A DNA stretch of 64,000 bases, from contig JACVRA010000063.1 in assembly GCA_019828545.1 (NCBI GenBank), positions 124,001 through 188,000 of the forward strand, written 5' to 3'. Position 1 is the first letter of the stretch. Each line of letters begins with the position of its first letter. Positions 32,357 through 43,297 of this stretch are shown here, one piece after another. The notes under the pieces were generated by a model. It was given only the letters and a program-made list of their open reading frames with translations. It was not told the DNA's origin and did not search any database. Source of the DNA: Paracamarosporium sp. OC-R06-R3 (Eukaryota; Ascomycota; Dothideomycetes; Pleosporales; Didymosphaeriaceae). The position numbers were made by a program, and so were the translations under genes.

Positions 32357-33921
32357 ATGAGCTGGAAGGGTCTCACTAAGAGCGTCACTCGGGTAGGACG
32401 CCCAAGGGCTACGACGGGCATCCCAGTTGGCTGACAGCTCTGTGTAGGCGCCGCAAACGTTCAAACAGCGCTTCAATATTGTGTGTCTCCCTCTCCACCA
32501 TCCTACTCAGCTTCCCGGCTTTTGCGCCAGCTTCCGGGATCGCGGGGCACTGCGCTAACCGATGCCACTTGCAGGGCGAGATCACAAAAGATGCCGTCTA
32601 CATAGATGCCGAGCGACGTTTTGATGAACTGGAGAAAGAGACAAAGAGGCTCCATGAAGAATCTAAGAAGTTTGTGTTTCCGTCTCATGTCTCTTCCATC
32701 TGTGCTAATCTCTTGCAGGTACTTTCAGGCCATAAATGGTTCGTAATCCCGCACCCTGCTCACGACCTGCGTGTCCTAATGCGCCACAGGCATGCTCTCT
32801 CACCAGATCGAGTTCTCCAAAGCCATTGCCGAAATATACAAGCCTATATCCGGGCGCATGTCTGACCCTGACTCATTTCACGATGAAGGAAACCAGGCAG
32901 GCATCCAAGCATGCGAAGAGTATGAGGGCATCGTTGGCGAACTACAGGAAACACTAAAACCGGAGTTGGAGATGATTGAAACGCGCGTTATCAAGCCTGC
33001 GGACCAATTACTAGAGATTATTAAGGCAGTACGAAAAATGGCAGTTAAGCGCGACCACAAGCAGCTCGACTATGATCGCCACCGAGCGGCGCTCAAAAAA
33101 CTCGAAGAAAAGAAGGACAAGACGCTCAAGGACGAAAAAGCAATGTACCGCGCGGAAGCAGACGTCGAGCAGGCTACGCAAGATTACAATTACTTCAACG
33201 ACCTCCTGAAAGACGAGCTACCAAAGCTATTCAGGCTAGAGCGGGAATTCATTCGACCGCTCTTCCAGTCCTTTTACTACATGCAACTCAACGTCTTCTA
33301 CACCCTCCACGAGCGCATGCAAAGCATCGACATCGGCTATTTCGACCTCACGCTCGACATCGAAGCCGCATACGAGAAGAAGCGCGGCGACGTACAATCG
33401 CAGGCCGAGGCCATTCCCATGGTCAAATTCAAAACAACCGGTGGTCGCAAACCAGGCCAGGGATCCAAATACGCCGCCAAAGCGCTCGAAGCCAAGTCAG
33501 AACGAAGATCCACGATAACAGACGGCACAGACACCCCGCCTCCACCCTACAGTCCCACGCCGGGAGCTGGTCTCGCGAGTCCGCCGGGATCAGCGACGAG
33601 TTGGGGCTCGGTCGCTAAGTCTAAGGGTGCCGCGCCACCTCCACCGAAGCCCAAACCTTCGAGGTTTAGCGGTGTGCCGGCTGCGGAGACAGTCACTGCA
33701 TTGTATGACTATGAGGCGCAGGCTGAAGGCGACTTGTCTTTCATCACGGGCGATGTGATTGAGATTGTGACAAAGACACCAAACCCTAACGAGTGGTGGA
33801 TTGGCAAGGTCAGAGGCAAGCAGGGTCAATTCCCAGGTAAACGCCTGCCCGTCTCATTACATCCAAGACCAAGTGGGAAGCTAACTATGCTCTAGGTAAC
33901 TATGTCCAGTTGAACCAATGA
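32357..33921 (+). CDS. RVS167: BAR-SH3 endocytic protein Rvs167 (amphiphysin-like)
   Basis: Six exons: 32,357-32,392, 32,448-32,480, 32,575-32,669, 32,719-32,738, 32,790-33,836 and 33,896-33,921, with introns of 55, 94, 49, 51 and 59 nt, 418 aa. Exon 4 is a 20-nt micro-exon (reading YFQAIN) and exon 6 codes only for the last eight residues. Rvs167 pairs with Rvs161 to bend membrane and drive scission at endocytic actin patches. The N-terminal BAR domain (about 1-245) starts [20 protein letters not shown] and has the expected coiled-coil helices; a Pro-rich linker ([20 protein letters not shown]) follows; the SH3 domain (about 358-416) has [22 protein letters not shown] and GQFPGNYVQL. Without the micro-exon the frame is lost, so its splicing must be efficient. 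Confidence 0.94.
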
Positions 33922-34097
33922 GTGTGAGATTCTGCACTATAGATGATGTTATTGCTTCGTTTTAGCGGTGGGGATTGGGTGGTTTACTTGGATAGATGGG
34001 TGGATTGTGTGTAGAGTTCACTTCTTTTGTGGGCTTGTAACTGGCTTGTGATCACCGTTTGACATTCAATGATTAAATATTACATTATCATATGCAT

Positions 34098-34725
34098 CTA
34101 GACGAATTCAGGAATATGGCCTTTTGCGGTGTCGCTAGGATATCGTGACGTCGGAGTATGGTGTGGTTCTTGATCTAGAAATACCCACTCGTATGTACCA
34201 CGAGCTGAAATCATCATGCCTTCCAGCTGAAAAAGCTCGCGGAAAACTTGTACTTCGGTAATGAGGCTGGGAACCAGATCCAGCATCTGGATTCCGCTGA
34301 AAGTTGGGTTGGAGATCGCTCTCCAAACAGTCTCGGGCTTGGTGAAGAGGTTTATGCCACCGGTCAAACTGTGGAAAGCAACTTTGATCTCTTTTGGCTT
34401 GGCGAATAGAGCTTGCTACCATTAAAGAGCACCGAAAGTGGTGTTGTTTACGAACAAGAGCGGCTTGGTGAATGGCCAGGGGTCGAAGTATCCCATTCTG
34501 GCCGGTAGGAAATTGTTTACTGACTTGGGTCAAAGGCATGTTAATTGTGCAATCGGGAGATAAGCTGTCCATGAGTCTTTTCAATAGCAGGAGATGGTCT
34601 ATCAGGGCACTGTGCCTGGCCAAAATGCTTAACTGACTGGACCGGCTTCTTGAATCCTGGAAATAACACGATGCGCAGCTACCGCCTTTCAAAAACTTAA
34701 ACAACAAGCGAAACAATCGCGGCAA
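34098..34725 (-). pseudogene. Degraded gene of unknown family
   Basis: On the minus strand one frame reads protein-like from about 34,495 down to a stop at 34,098: GYFDPWPFTKPLLFVNNTTFGAL, then TAA-TGG-TAG, then straight on in the same frame with LFAKPKEIKVAFHSLTGG and LFTKPETVWRAISN...LVPSLITEVQVF. Two stops three codons apart interrupt one continuous frame, and no intron of normal size fits there. A different frame (196 codons up to 34,725) overlaps the upstream part. I read this as a decayed gene; its family is not recognised. A short, odd intron or a sequencing error is the alternative. Confidence 0.4.
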
Positions 34726-34979
34726 CTACTGCCGTGGAGATAACGCCTGTAAAATGTAGTAAGTAAATTTTCGATGTTGTGAGTTTCGACGAGATAGCTG
34801 GTAAAGAGGGCGAGACATAACCAGCCCAGATTCATACACTTCATTTGGGACCACTTTATTGATACAACGAGGCTATGCTCCAGGTAATATTAATGTATTT
34901 CTTCGTGTGACTCGCGCGGGCCGTGCAACTGGGGGCGTGATATGTTCTTCTCGGCCCACAGACTAAACCTACTCTACAA

Positions 34980-37900
34980 TCAAATCTCGAGGTTGTTGTC
35001 ATCTATATTTGCTTTTATCCCCCGCCTGAACCATGCCAAGGAGCCATAACCAGTGGATCTCTGTCTTACTTTTGTTGGTTCTTCTGGTCCATACGGCTGA
35101 AGCCGGATGCCTATCTCTTGTAGTTTGTCCTCGGTGACAAGTCTCCCATTTTGCTCTTCAAAAACCTCTCGCATGCGCGGCTCCCAATACTCTTCTAGGA
35201 ACTCAAGAAAAGTGCCTTTGTGTTCTGTCCACTTCTCTTCGAACTCTACGAGTAGTTTTTCAAGGAGATCAATATCTTCGGCGTCGATGTAGTGAAAATC
35301 CGAAATCTCCTTTGGTGTTAGCCTGTCTACATAGAAGACTTTATGAATATTATAGCCGTGAAAATGGCAAGTGTGCGTGATTTCGAGGACGTCAAAAGTC
35401 ATTGCTCGTATTGTGGATTTGCGTAGTTGAGGGTGTTGTTCCAGGCGGATACCTAGACTACCGAAAAGAACGGAAAGGATTTTCTTTATTACTTTCACAT
35501 CGCGGCGTATGTTCTTTCTGGGACCACTTCCAAGTTGATAGTTCTCGTACCGTAAAATCTTCAGTACCGATGTGACTACGTCGCAGCCTTCGGTAGAACA
35601 ATAGCAGTCACATTCGTCTCGGTGAAGATCCGAGTAAGCGTCCGCCAATATGGGCCTGAAGTTGTGTATAATCTCACGGAGCTCGTCATAATCTAGAAAC
35701 CTATTTGCGAAAACCGTTAATCGCTCGGCCAGGACATGTCCAGCTGAAGTCCTGTAGTACGGATGAAGGATAGACCAGTCAGCGCCTTTGTCGTGGAGCC
35801 ATTCGAGGACGGATAGTTTTTCTACGAGACCTGTACGCTCTTCCCCGAAACTAAAGTTTAGATGAGCTACATGGTACCACATAGGTGTTCCGCTCTGTCT
35901 ATATGCAACGGTTAAAACCAGCATACCATTCTCTGGAGAAGCGATATTGGTGTCGATATCTTCGAAACCAACGTCATAGAGTGCTTGCGCACCTGCAACC
36001 GTGAGTGAGGGAGCATGATACAACGTCCGGATAACATTTCCAAGATACTCGTGGCTCGCAGTATTCGTCAAAATCGGTTGAAGCTCTTGAATAGACAAAG
36101 CACTGCTTTGAGCATGCTGAGATAATTCAATAGCAACACGACGAAGCACGTCGAAGTCGGCAGCGTCAGGTATCTCCATGTTCTTGGTCCTCCATTGGAA
36201 TTGGTTCGCATACAGCCACGTATAAGGGGTGATCGGCAACGCATCGAGATCCATTAACACCCCTACTGCGTCATGACAAAGAGCGTGTAGCGCCTCGTCT
36301 AGAATGCTACCACCCTGCTTGTCCAAACTGCAATAAGACACGCCGTGTGATATGAGTATCCGTAGGCCTTTGGGCCAGAGCAGGGCCGCTCTTAACATGA
36401 CAATATCCTCTATCTCATCCGAAAAGCTGGATCGATTGATGAGATGCTTTCGGAAGGTTTGTTCTGACTGCTGAAGAATGCTGTCGATTACAGGATGATC
36501 TGTGAAGCCTGACCAAAATTAGATTTAACACTTGACATTGATTCCATTCTGGGGACTTACTGCCGAGTGAGTGTTGGAGCACCTCTTTGTATTTGTAGAT
36601 TCTTTGTTTGTGGTACTCAGATATTTGGGCATCGCTCGTCCAAGAACACTCCAGCTCCACTAGAGCTGGTATACCTGCTCGTAGCAACACATGCACCTCT
36701 TTCTGGTTGTCATTTAGTAGCCCTTCTAATGGAGTCCTAAAGTCACCGTCACTACGTGCATCCATGGCTGCATTAAAATCTCACCATCCTCGCCGGTCTC
36801 TGACATTTGTTTCCAATCCCATGTCAGATAAGATTCGGATGAAACTGTTCACTATGCCTTGATTATCAAGGCTTTTGAAGACTTCCCATCGGGTAGGAAT
36901 AGCCAGCTCGCGGACTTTGCGAATTGGAAAGCTAAATCTATAATCAAGACTATGACGTGAAATTGCTCTGGAATCGTGTAATACATCGATGATTGCCTAT
37001 ATATTTGTCACGGAGCTGTTCTTATGGTGATAGGGTGATGACGTACATGGAAAAGCGTTCGTCCACTTTCATCCAAATCAGAAACGCTGGCTCGACCTTG
37101 CTGGAATATTCGAGACAATGCTCGAGCCGTAGCCTCAAGAGCTAGACTTAGTTCCTCATGACTAGCATTGGTGTAGTCTAGGAAAATGTCGAGAAGCCGA
37201 AGCACATGAATGGCTGGCGATGTTTTGCTTGGTACCACATTACGGTAGCATATATAAGGAGAAATCTTAGTAGGTGTTAGATCTATCCTAGTTTCGACAA
37301 TGTAGTTTGTGTTTTTGTACTCGAACATATATTTTGCACCCATAGTTATACCTGCATTAGGTTGGATATGCAGCGGACATTGTGGTATATGTCTTGGACG
37401 GATTTTACGGAAAAACCATGCACTACGACCGTTGCTCATAAAGTCTTTCCATGATTCTCTTGTTGTTACCGGACATCGGCATCTTAGTGAGTTGAGAACG
37501 TTTCCTTGTAACACCTGACTATGCGACGATGTTTCGACTGAGGATGAATTTGACCAGCTAGTTGCTGGTGCTTGAAGGGTGGCTACAATCACATTCAACC
37601 TATCGTCGATTGTGGCAAGTTGTGTAGATTGTGTTTGGATGTGTTCTTGGGTCATGGTAAAAGTTGCGAGCTGATTGGCATGTCCTTCTATCTGAGTTTT
37701 GAGAGTCGCAGCCGTTGCAGAAATTTGCTTCTGGATCTCCATATGATTGGTATGTAGTTGCCGAGTGCTGGCCGCGATATGCGAGCTGATCCGATCTAGC
37801 TTTAGCGATTGTTCCGACGCGATCGCATCCGATCTTTGCTGGAGTCGATTCTCCCGAGTCAGCATTTGGTCACTCCAATAACTTGTTACATCACTATAGA

Positions 37901-38367
37901 GCAGTTAGTAAGATAGTTATACAGTTGGCAAATGCGACTAACAGGTGTGAGATCTGCAGCATAAGTTGCAAACAATTGAACAGCCTATCAAGTGTTTTAT
38001 GCAACTCCTCTAGGCCATTTTTCTTGAACGGGTACATCGCTCGCTTAACAATCTTTTCACCCTGAGCCTTCAAGCAAACAGAATCGGGCCTCTCGCACTT
38101 GCATTTGTCATGAAACTGTTTCAACTCATTAAGATATCTCTTGCATGCAGAAAGTAATTTTTCTAACTCTTTCGAACTAACGATCTGAATCAACGTCAAG
38201 AATTGGATAGACGTTTGAAGCCGCTCGAAGACGTCGCTGATAAGTACGATTCGTTTGGTGACTGCATCCACATCGGTGTGGTATGACTTAAAAGCTGAGC
38301 AGTACATAGCCAACTCCCTGGTGACTTGGAGGCCGAGAGAGATCGCACCTACTACGCCGTCGGCCAT
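34980..38367 (-). CDS. Large protein with fungal STAND-type N-terminal domain, no NTPase
   Basis: Five exons: 37,943-38,367, 37,047-37,893, 36,785-36,996, 36,561-36,751 and 34,980-36,508, with introns of 49, 48, 33 and 52 nt, 1,067 aa. Residues 1-140 (MADGVVGAISLGLQVTRELAMYC...) resemble the helical 'fungal N-terminal domain' found on STAND/NLR-like and ankyrin proteins. Residues about 150-240 form a coiled coil of RSDAIASEQSLKLDRISSH type. Around 460-560 are weak ankyrin-like stretches (SDMGLETNVRDRRG, RTPLEGLLND, EVHVLLRAGIPALVELE). The remaining 500 residues have a few more (LRILISHGVSYCSLD, LEWLHDKGADWSILHP). I find no P-loop NTPase. The 33-nt third intron is shorter than fungal introns usually are; without it the frame hits TGA (36,781-36,783) at codon 496. 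So the gene may be intact, truncated or newly broken. In related proteins such architectures belong to self/non-self or stress responses; the role here is inference. Confidence 0.62.
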
Positions 38368-40573
38368 GATGATTATATTTTTGGAAAGTTTCCGATGGAC
38401 AAGGATAATTCGCTTTATTCAAGATATCTCCCGTGGCGGATCAATGGAGCATAACGGTACAATATGTTCAGATGAAATTTGTCTCAAGGCAACGCGGAGG
38501 AATGCAGCAACGGTCAGGGTAGACCGAATTAATCTACATCTCGGGTTCGTTACACTAAGTGAAACAGCCAATATCCTATCCGGTGACACAGCATGAGCAT
38601 ATCCGCTGGCGACTGTAGCCTAGTTGTTTGTCGTTCATGTGTCGATATGTGGACGCGCGCTTGGGGGCAACAACCAATCGCTATCCCATGTATAGCGCGA
38701 TCCGAAAGTTCGGGAATCTTGTAACGTTTCCGTGTGTTGTAAGTAGAAAGTGACACGATACTCAGCCTTTGGATTTGGTACTAATGACTATCAAGCACAG
38801 CCCCGCGGTCGCCGGGCCCCTGTAGCTAGGCTGAAAAAGAGATTGGTTTGCCTTGCGCTCGACCGTTCGGCTCGAGGGATGACCAAAATCATCGAAGCAA
38901 ACTCCACATCATCGCACAACATTAGCTTTATATGGATGCCATGTTGTCATATCATGATTGCTTGCCAATCTTGCCGGTACACTTTCTAACATGCATAAGG
39001 CGGGACTTCCGGACGTCGCTGACAAATATTGGCTATTTATTCATACATGTGTAGCATTTCTGTAGTATTCCAGAATGCACAGAGGATAGCACAAGCATTC
39101 AAGCTTTGACCCGCCTTCTCCAGACCGCCGAGTACGAGGGATGCACGTGCTCACCCTTTGTTACCATCCCAACCTTTATGGGCACAAACCGCCTGACTCT
39201 TCTTTCTTTGACAAAACAAGACCTATATAGCACAAGCATGATATAAGTTCGCTATTCTCGATCTATGGTCAATTGAGGTTTTTATATAAAGTTAATATCA
39301 TCCATCATGAAAACAGATGGAAGCACATTGTCGAACGCATTGACCCTCATCTTGCAGAAGTCTCGGAAAGAGAGCTTATTGACGCTATCGCTTCTAAAGG
39401 TGACGGTGATAACAAAGCTAGCTATTCTACAACTGGGTGATTGAGTTCTCCATGAGCGCAGGGTTCAAATGGCTGGAGCGGTTTGCGGAACTCTAGAATG
39501 GCTGGAAGCACTGTTGTGATATTACCGTTACTCAAACTGGACCCCAGCTCACCAGTGAAGGATGTGCGGGTGTTGAAGTCTTGGTCAACTGCAACATGAA
39601 TTGGAATCTGAAGGCTGATTCTAAGCTTTTGGAGATGTAACAATCCTGATCTTCGGTTTTTAGGGTTCTAGCGATCTTATAGTGCATCTCTATGGTGGGG
39701 CACTGCACATGGTAGCACACGAGGTTGGTTTCCTCTGATTTTTGGTGTTTGCGGTGTTTGTAATTCTGGTGTAATACTATTCAGATGGCGCGAAGAAGAA
39801 TAACTGGGTTTGTTTGCATGCATGTATTGAGGGTCTAGACTGTGTTAGACGTCTGAAGGCTTAATGTGCAGATATGTGACTACTATAGAATGAAGTGACA
39901 ACGATAAGCAAAACTTTCGTTTGCAAACGTACATTGATTACTTAACTATGTCTCGGATCTTTCGAATGTTCAGGTCTTGCGACTGGCTGCAAGTCGAAAA
40001 AAAGTATCTAAGTACGATTCTTTATGCTCTCTTGTTACTCACTGTCTTGGCCATCACACAGGTCTCTTTTGCTTATTAGTCAGACACAGTGCTAGATATG
40101 TTTCAAGGATATATGCATACTACAGCTCTGTAAAACCTGTACCTACCAACCGCACGCAAAATACAAAAGCAGAACGACACCCTCAATGAAATCTCCCAAA
40201 ACATCCGCTCGAAAGGCAAACACAAAATTTTCAACTATGGCAAGAGCCAAGGTGGTATGTTCTGCGCACTCTTCTAATACTAAGAAGAACAGCCCACAAA
40301 ACATCCATCAGAGTGGAAGCATCGAGCGTATTATAGGTACACTTGGGTTAAGGTCTTGTGTATCTAGTCCTCCAAGATTGTAATCGGTCGTTTCTTTAGG
40401 GCGGATTATCATCGGATTAGAAATTAAACACCCTCGGTATAATCAATGGATTACTCTTCCATACGCTTGCGAGCCCTTGTGATCATCAGAGAATTGGCGA
40501 TGGACCAGTCTTCTCCCAATGTATGTACGATTCACGATAAACTTTATGGCGTATACCAACTGAAATGTCTATC
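38368..40573. other. Intergenic stretch with possible gene debris
   Basis: 2.2 kb, AT-rich. Around 39,422-39,720 (minus strand) two overlapping frames both read somewhat protein-like (KIARTLKTEDQDCYISK, then VAVDQDFNTRTSFTGELGS), as in a frameshifted remnant, but I recognise no family. Otherwise nothing. Confidence 0.4.
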
Positions 40574-40867
40574 CTACATCCCTTCCATGATCTTCTCGGT
40601 CTTCGAATTCCATCCGGACCGCACTGCCATTTCGTTGGTGCCTAAGCTGCGCAAATGCTTAACAGCCACCTTAACCTCGGAACCGACGGGTCGACAGCAG
40701 CCTTGCACAATGCTAGCTTCACCGCCAAGATGAGGGATCAACAACAGCAAGGTGCCAGGTCCACCAAGAATGTCCGACAACTTTTGCAGCTTTGACCTTA
40801 CATCTGCCGCCCACGAGAAACGGGACCGAAAATCGTCAAGAGTTAAGAACGAGGGAAGGAAGCATCC
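40574..40867 (-). pseudogene. Fragment resembling the start of a protein kinase domain
   Basis: 97 open codons between a TGA (40,868-40,870) and a TAG, without an ATG until mid-frame. It reads LDDFRSRFSWAADVRSKLQKLSDILGGPGT, and later GSEVKVAVKHLRSLGTNE. The VAVK-x-L-R string resembles strand beta3 of kinases, with the ATP-binding lysine, and a Gly-rich stretch lies upstream. The frame then stops with no C-lobe downstream. I take it as an exon or remnant of a kinase-like gene, with low certainty. Confidence 0.3.
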
Positions 40868-41330
40868 TCAATGAAGCTACCATAAGGGATATTACAAACA
40901 GTGTCTATCGCATTAATATAGTTATCAACTAAAATTAGCCAGACGCCCAAACGCCTGATTATTATGGTGTACGGTACAACAGGACTACCACACTAACATG
41001 ACTTACATCAATCATGACAGAGAGCAATGGAACGCTACTGAACGCAAAGACCAAGCAGATTCTAGTTCCTTCCTCTATGAGACCACCACATGAACCACCA
41101 CAGTGACAAATAAAAATAAAAAAGAAATAGGAAACCACGCTATGGGCGTATGCTGCTCTGATTTGGTATGAACATCTGTGTGTCTGGGGCCGATGCGTAT
41201 TTCTGCACGAAAATCGTATCTTGCTATCGTGCACTAGGGGCGTTCGCGATCAAATTGCTACAAGTGGTGAGCATATTATGCAACGCACCGATGGGCATGC
41301 ACGAACCTACCTCTTTGTTCGATTTAACCG
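40868..41330. other. Intergenic stretch
   Basis: AT-rich spacer, including the 3' flank of the next gene. Nothing supported. Confidence 0.5.
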
Positions 41331-41952
41331 CTACTCCTGCCTCTTACGCTTTTGGTACCTGGCCGGTATTTTCCTAGTGAAGACTGTGCCTCCAGTGCCC
41401 TGGGAAGCGCCAATACAAATTGATCGGGGGCCTGGTTTAGGTGCCGAGGGTGTGAGTATAGGTTCATGGCCGTTGTATCGAGGAACTGAACCTTCATAGT
41501 ACCCATTGGTGGGAGTGACTTCGCGGGGTTGGATGGTTGGATAAACAGGGCTTTGCTCTATCAGATGAGGAGTGGCGCGGTGATGCTGTTGGCTGACTTC
41601 ATCAAAATGGGGCTCCTCGCCCTTCCATGAAGCGACGTGTTGTTGGTGGTCTGGTTTGAGTCCGAGACAGAGTTGTGCAAGTCCAGGAAGCCTACATTCA
41701 TTATTTTTCTGTCTATGATCAGTTGTTTGAAGAGTAAGAGCTATCACATGAACGTACCATATTGTGAATGACGCGTTGTTGTTCGAGATACATCATTTTC
41801 CAAGTATTCCTCTCATGAATTAGGCCCCTGATCGTTATATCGGTTAGGTGCTGATAAGCGTAGGTATTAACATAGTGTGGCGGTGGGTACGGTGTTGGAG
41901 GGTTGGGGGTGCCCTTTGGTCGTATGTCGCGGGGACGAGAAGGATGCTTCAT
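41331..41952 (-). CDS. Orphan Pro/His/Gln-rich protein
   Basis: Two exons, 41,758-41,952 and 41,331-41,708, joined by a 49-nt intron (GTACGT...ATAGACAG, phase 0, branch ACTGAT), 190 aa. It starts MKHPSRPRDIRPKGTPNPP, has a short helical, coiled-coil-prone middle (HERNTWKMMYLEQQRVIHN) and a polar Pro-rich C-terminus ending RYQKRKRQE. The reading frame also extends 35 codons upstream to another ATG, but that part is hydrophobic and AT-rich like a leader, so I prefer the internal Met. No known family, probably intracellular. Function unknown. Confidence 0.5.
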
Positions 41953-42614
41953 TATGTCGTAGACTGAAGCTTGATAATTGGGCAACTGATGGACAGATAA
42001 GCAGAATAATTGCAAGAGTTGTGTAATTGATAGAATGAAGGAGTCATGCAGGAGCATTAGACGTCGACTTATATGCGAGCGAAGGTACAGGGAAAAGCAA
42101 CTTCAACAGCCTCAACTTCCAGCCCACCGCAATGGTAGCGCATATGCAGGTTGACCCAAAGCCCTACAGGACGCATGCTGCAGGCGCATAATGGTACGTG
42201 CACATGAAGCGGTGTAATGTCGGGGCGACGACCTCACTCTAGCAATTGAGTCATAAACCAAGCCGCAAACCGGCCACGTGTGGCGTTCTCTGGTTTCAGA
42301 TGATCGTAGTGGACAGGCACATAGCGAGAACATGTCACCTTGCGGCAAAGCGCGGCCAGTTTTTGGCGATGTACCATGAAATGGCTGTTGCCGTCAGTCT
42401 AAAGTCATGAAAACAGGAGCAACAGACCATCCCAATCCTATTGTAGATCACGCCTACCTAATCGTATGACCGATAATGAACATTAATAATATCCCAACTA
42501 AGATTCCAACACAGAAATACCGCCGGACCCTTTATCTCGATGAACGCCTTCACTCGCGCTCGCCTTGTGCACCTGGTGCAAGTGTTACGCCGCCACTCAA
42601 AGTACCACGCGGAC
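41953..42614. other. Intergenic stretch
   Basis: Promoter of the orphan gene and 3' flank of the broken gene upstream. No further gene. Confidence 0.5.
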
Positions 42615-43297
42615 TCAATGGCGTAAAATACCAAATATCCTCCTGATCCAGTGCTGGTGGCCCAGTGGTCGCACATCTTGCACGATCGGTTGATGTTGAT
42701 CAGTGTCCAATGTTAAATCATCAAACTCCGTCTCTGCTGAAAGTGTATCCATCCAATTTTGCACTTTGTCTTTCCAGTCAATCTCACAGTCTAGTTCCGT
42801 CTGAGACTTCTTTTCACCTGACCTCACTGAGTCTTCCTGTTCGTCGGTTTCGGTCCGCTTCCCCCTTAGTACATTGGGTGCATCAGAGAACGTTGCCTAT
42901 CGAAAGGCACTGTCAGCGACACAGAAATGAACGACAACTATGAGCTGCAGCTTACACTCGTAGTACATTGACTCATGGATAGCAGCACCTGAGCTGCTTC
43001 AAAGGCCGTAAACTCCTAGACTGGAGTGTCGACTGCGGTCCACTGGGGCTTATCCATATTTGCGAGGCGTTGTGCTTCTTCTGTGATTGATTGTGCCTGA
43101 GCTGTCTCCACGAGGTCGTTCGTTATTACATTGGCGGCGATCACTGGGTGGGATGGGCTGATAATGGGATAGAAATGGCCGCTGGGGTATCTCGGTTGAG
43201 TGTCAATTTCCTAGCAACAATGTGAATAGTCTGACGCGCGCAGGGTGGAAGGAAACCTTCAACTCACTTGAACCTTGCTGTCCGCGTGCAAAACCAT
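42615..43297 (-). pseudogene. Three-exon orphan gene with an in-frame stop
   Basis: Well-formed exons 43,268-43,297 (MVLHADSKVQ), 42,956-43,210 and 42,615-42,896 are joined by phase-0 introns of 57 nt (GTGAGT...GCTAG) and 59 nt (GTAAGC...GATAG). The only fault is a TAG (43,016-43,018) in exon 2, between QWTAVDTPV and EFTAFEAAQVLLSMSQC. Read through, the product would be about 188 aa. An alternative is a 114-nt intron from GTAATA (43,129) to that TAG as acceptor, which keeps frame but removes the plausible coding stretch EEAQRLANMDKPQW. The segment AAQVLLSMSQ resembles short helices seen in fungal regulatory proteins; no domain is recognised. A point-mutated gene is the simplest reading. Confidence 0.5.

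Noticed and set aside
31452..32476. ORFs of about 300 codons across the NFS1/RVS167 promoter
   Set aside because: Arg/Ala/Pro-rich readings of GC-rich DNA on both strands, overlapping confirmed exons of NFS1 and the RVS167 start.
36752..36784. Alternative longer intron using GTTTCA at an earlier donor in the STAND-like gene
   Set aside because: It would remove the ankyrin-like SDMGLETNVRDRRG; the 33-nt gap or a real nonsense codon explains the sequence better.
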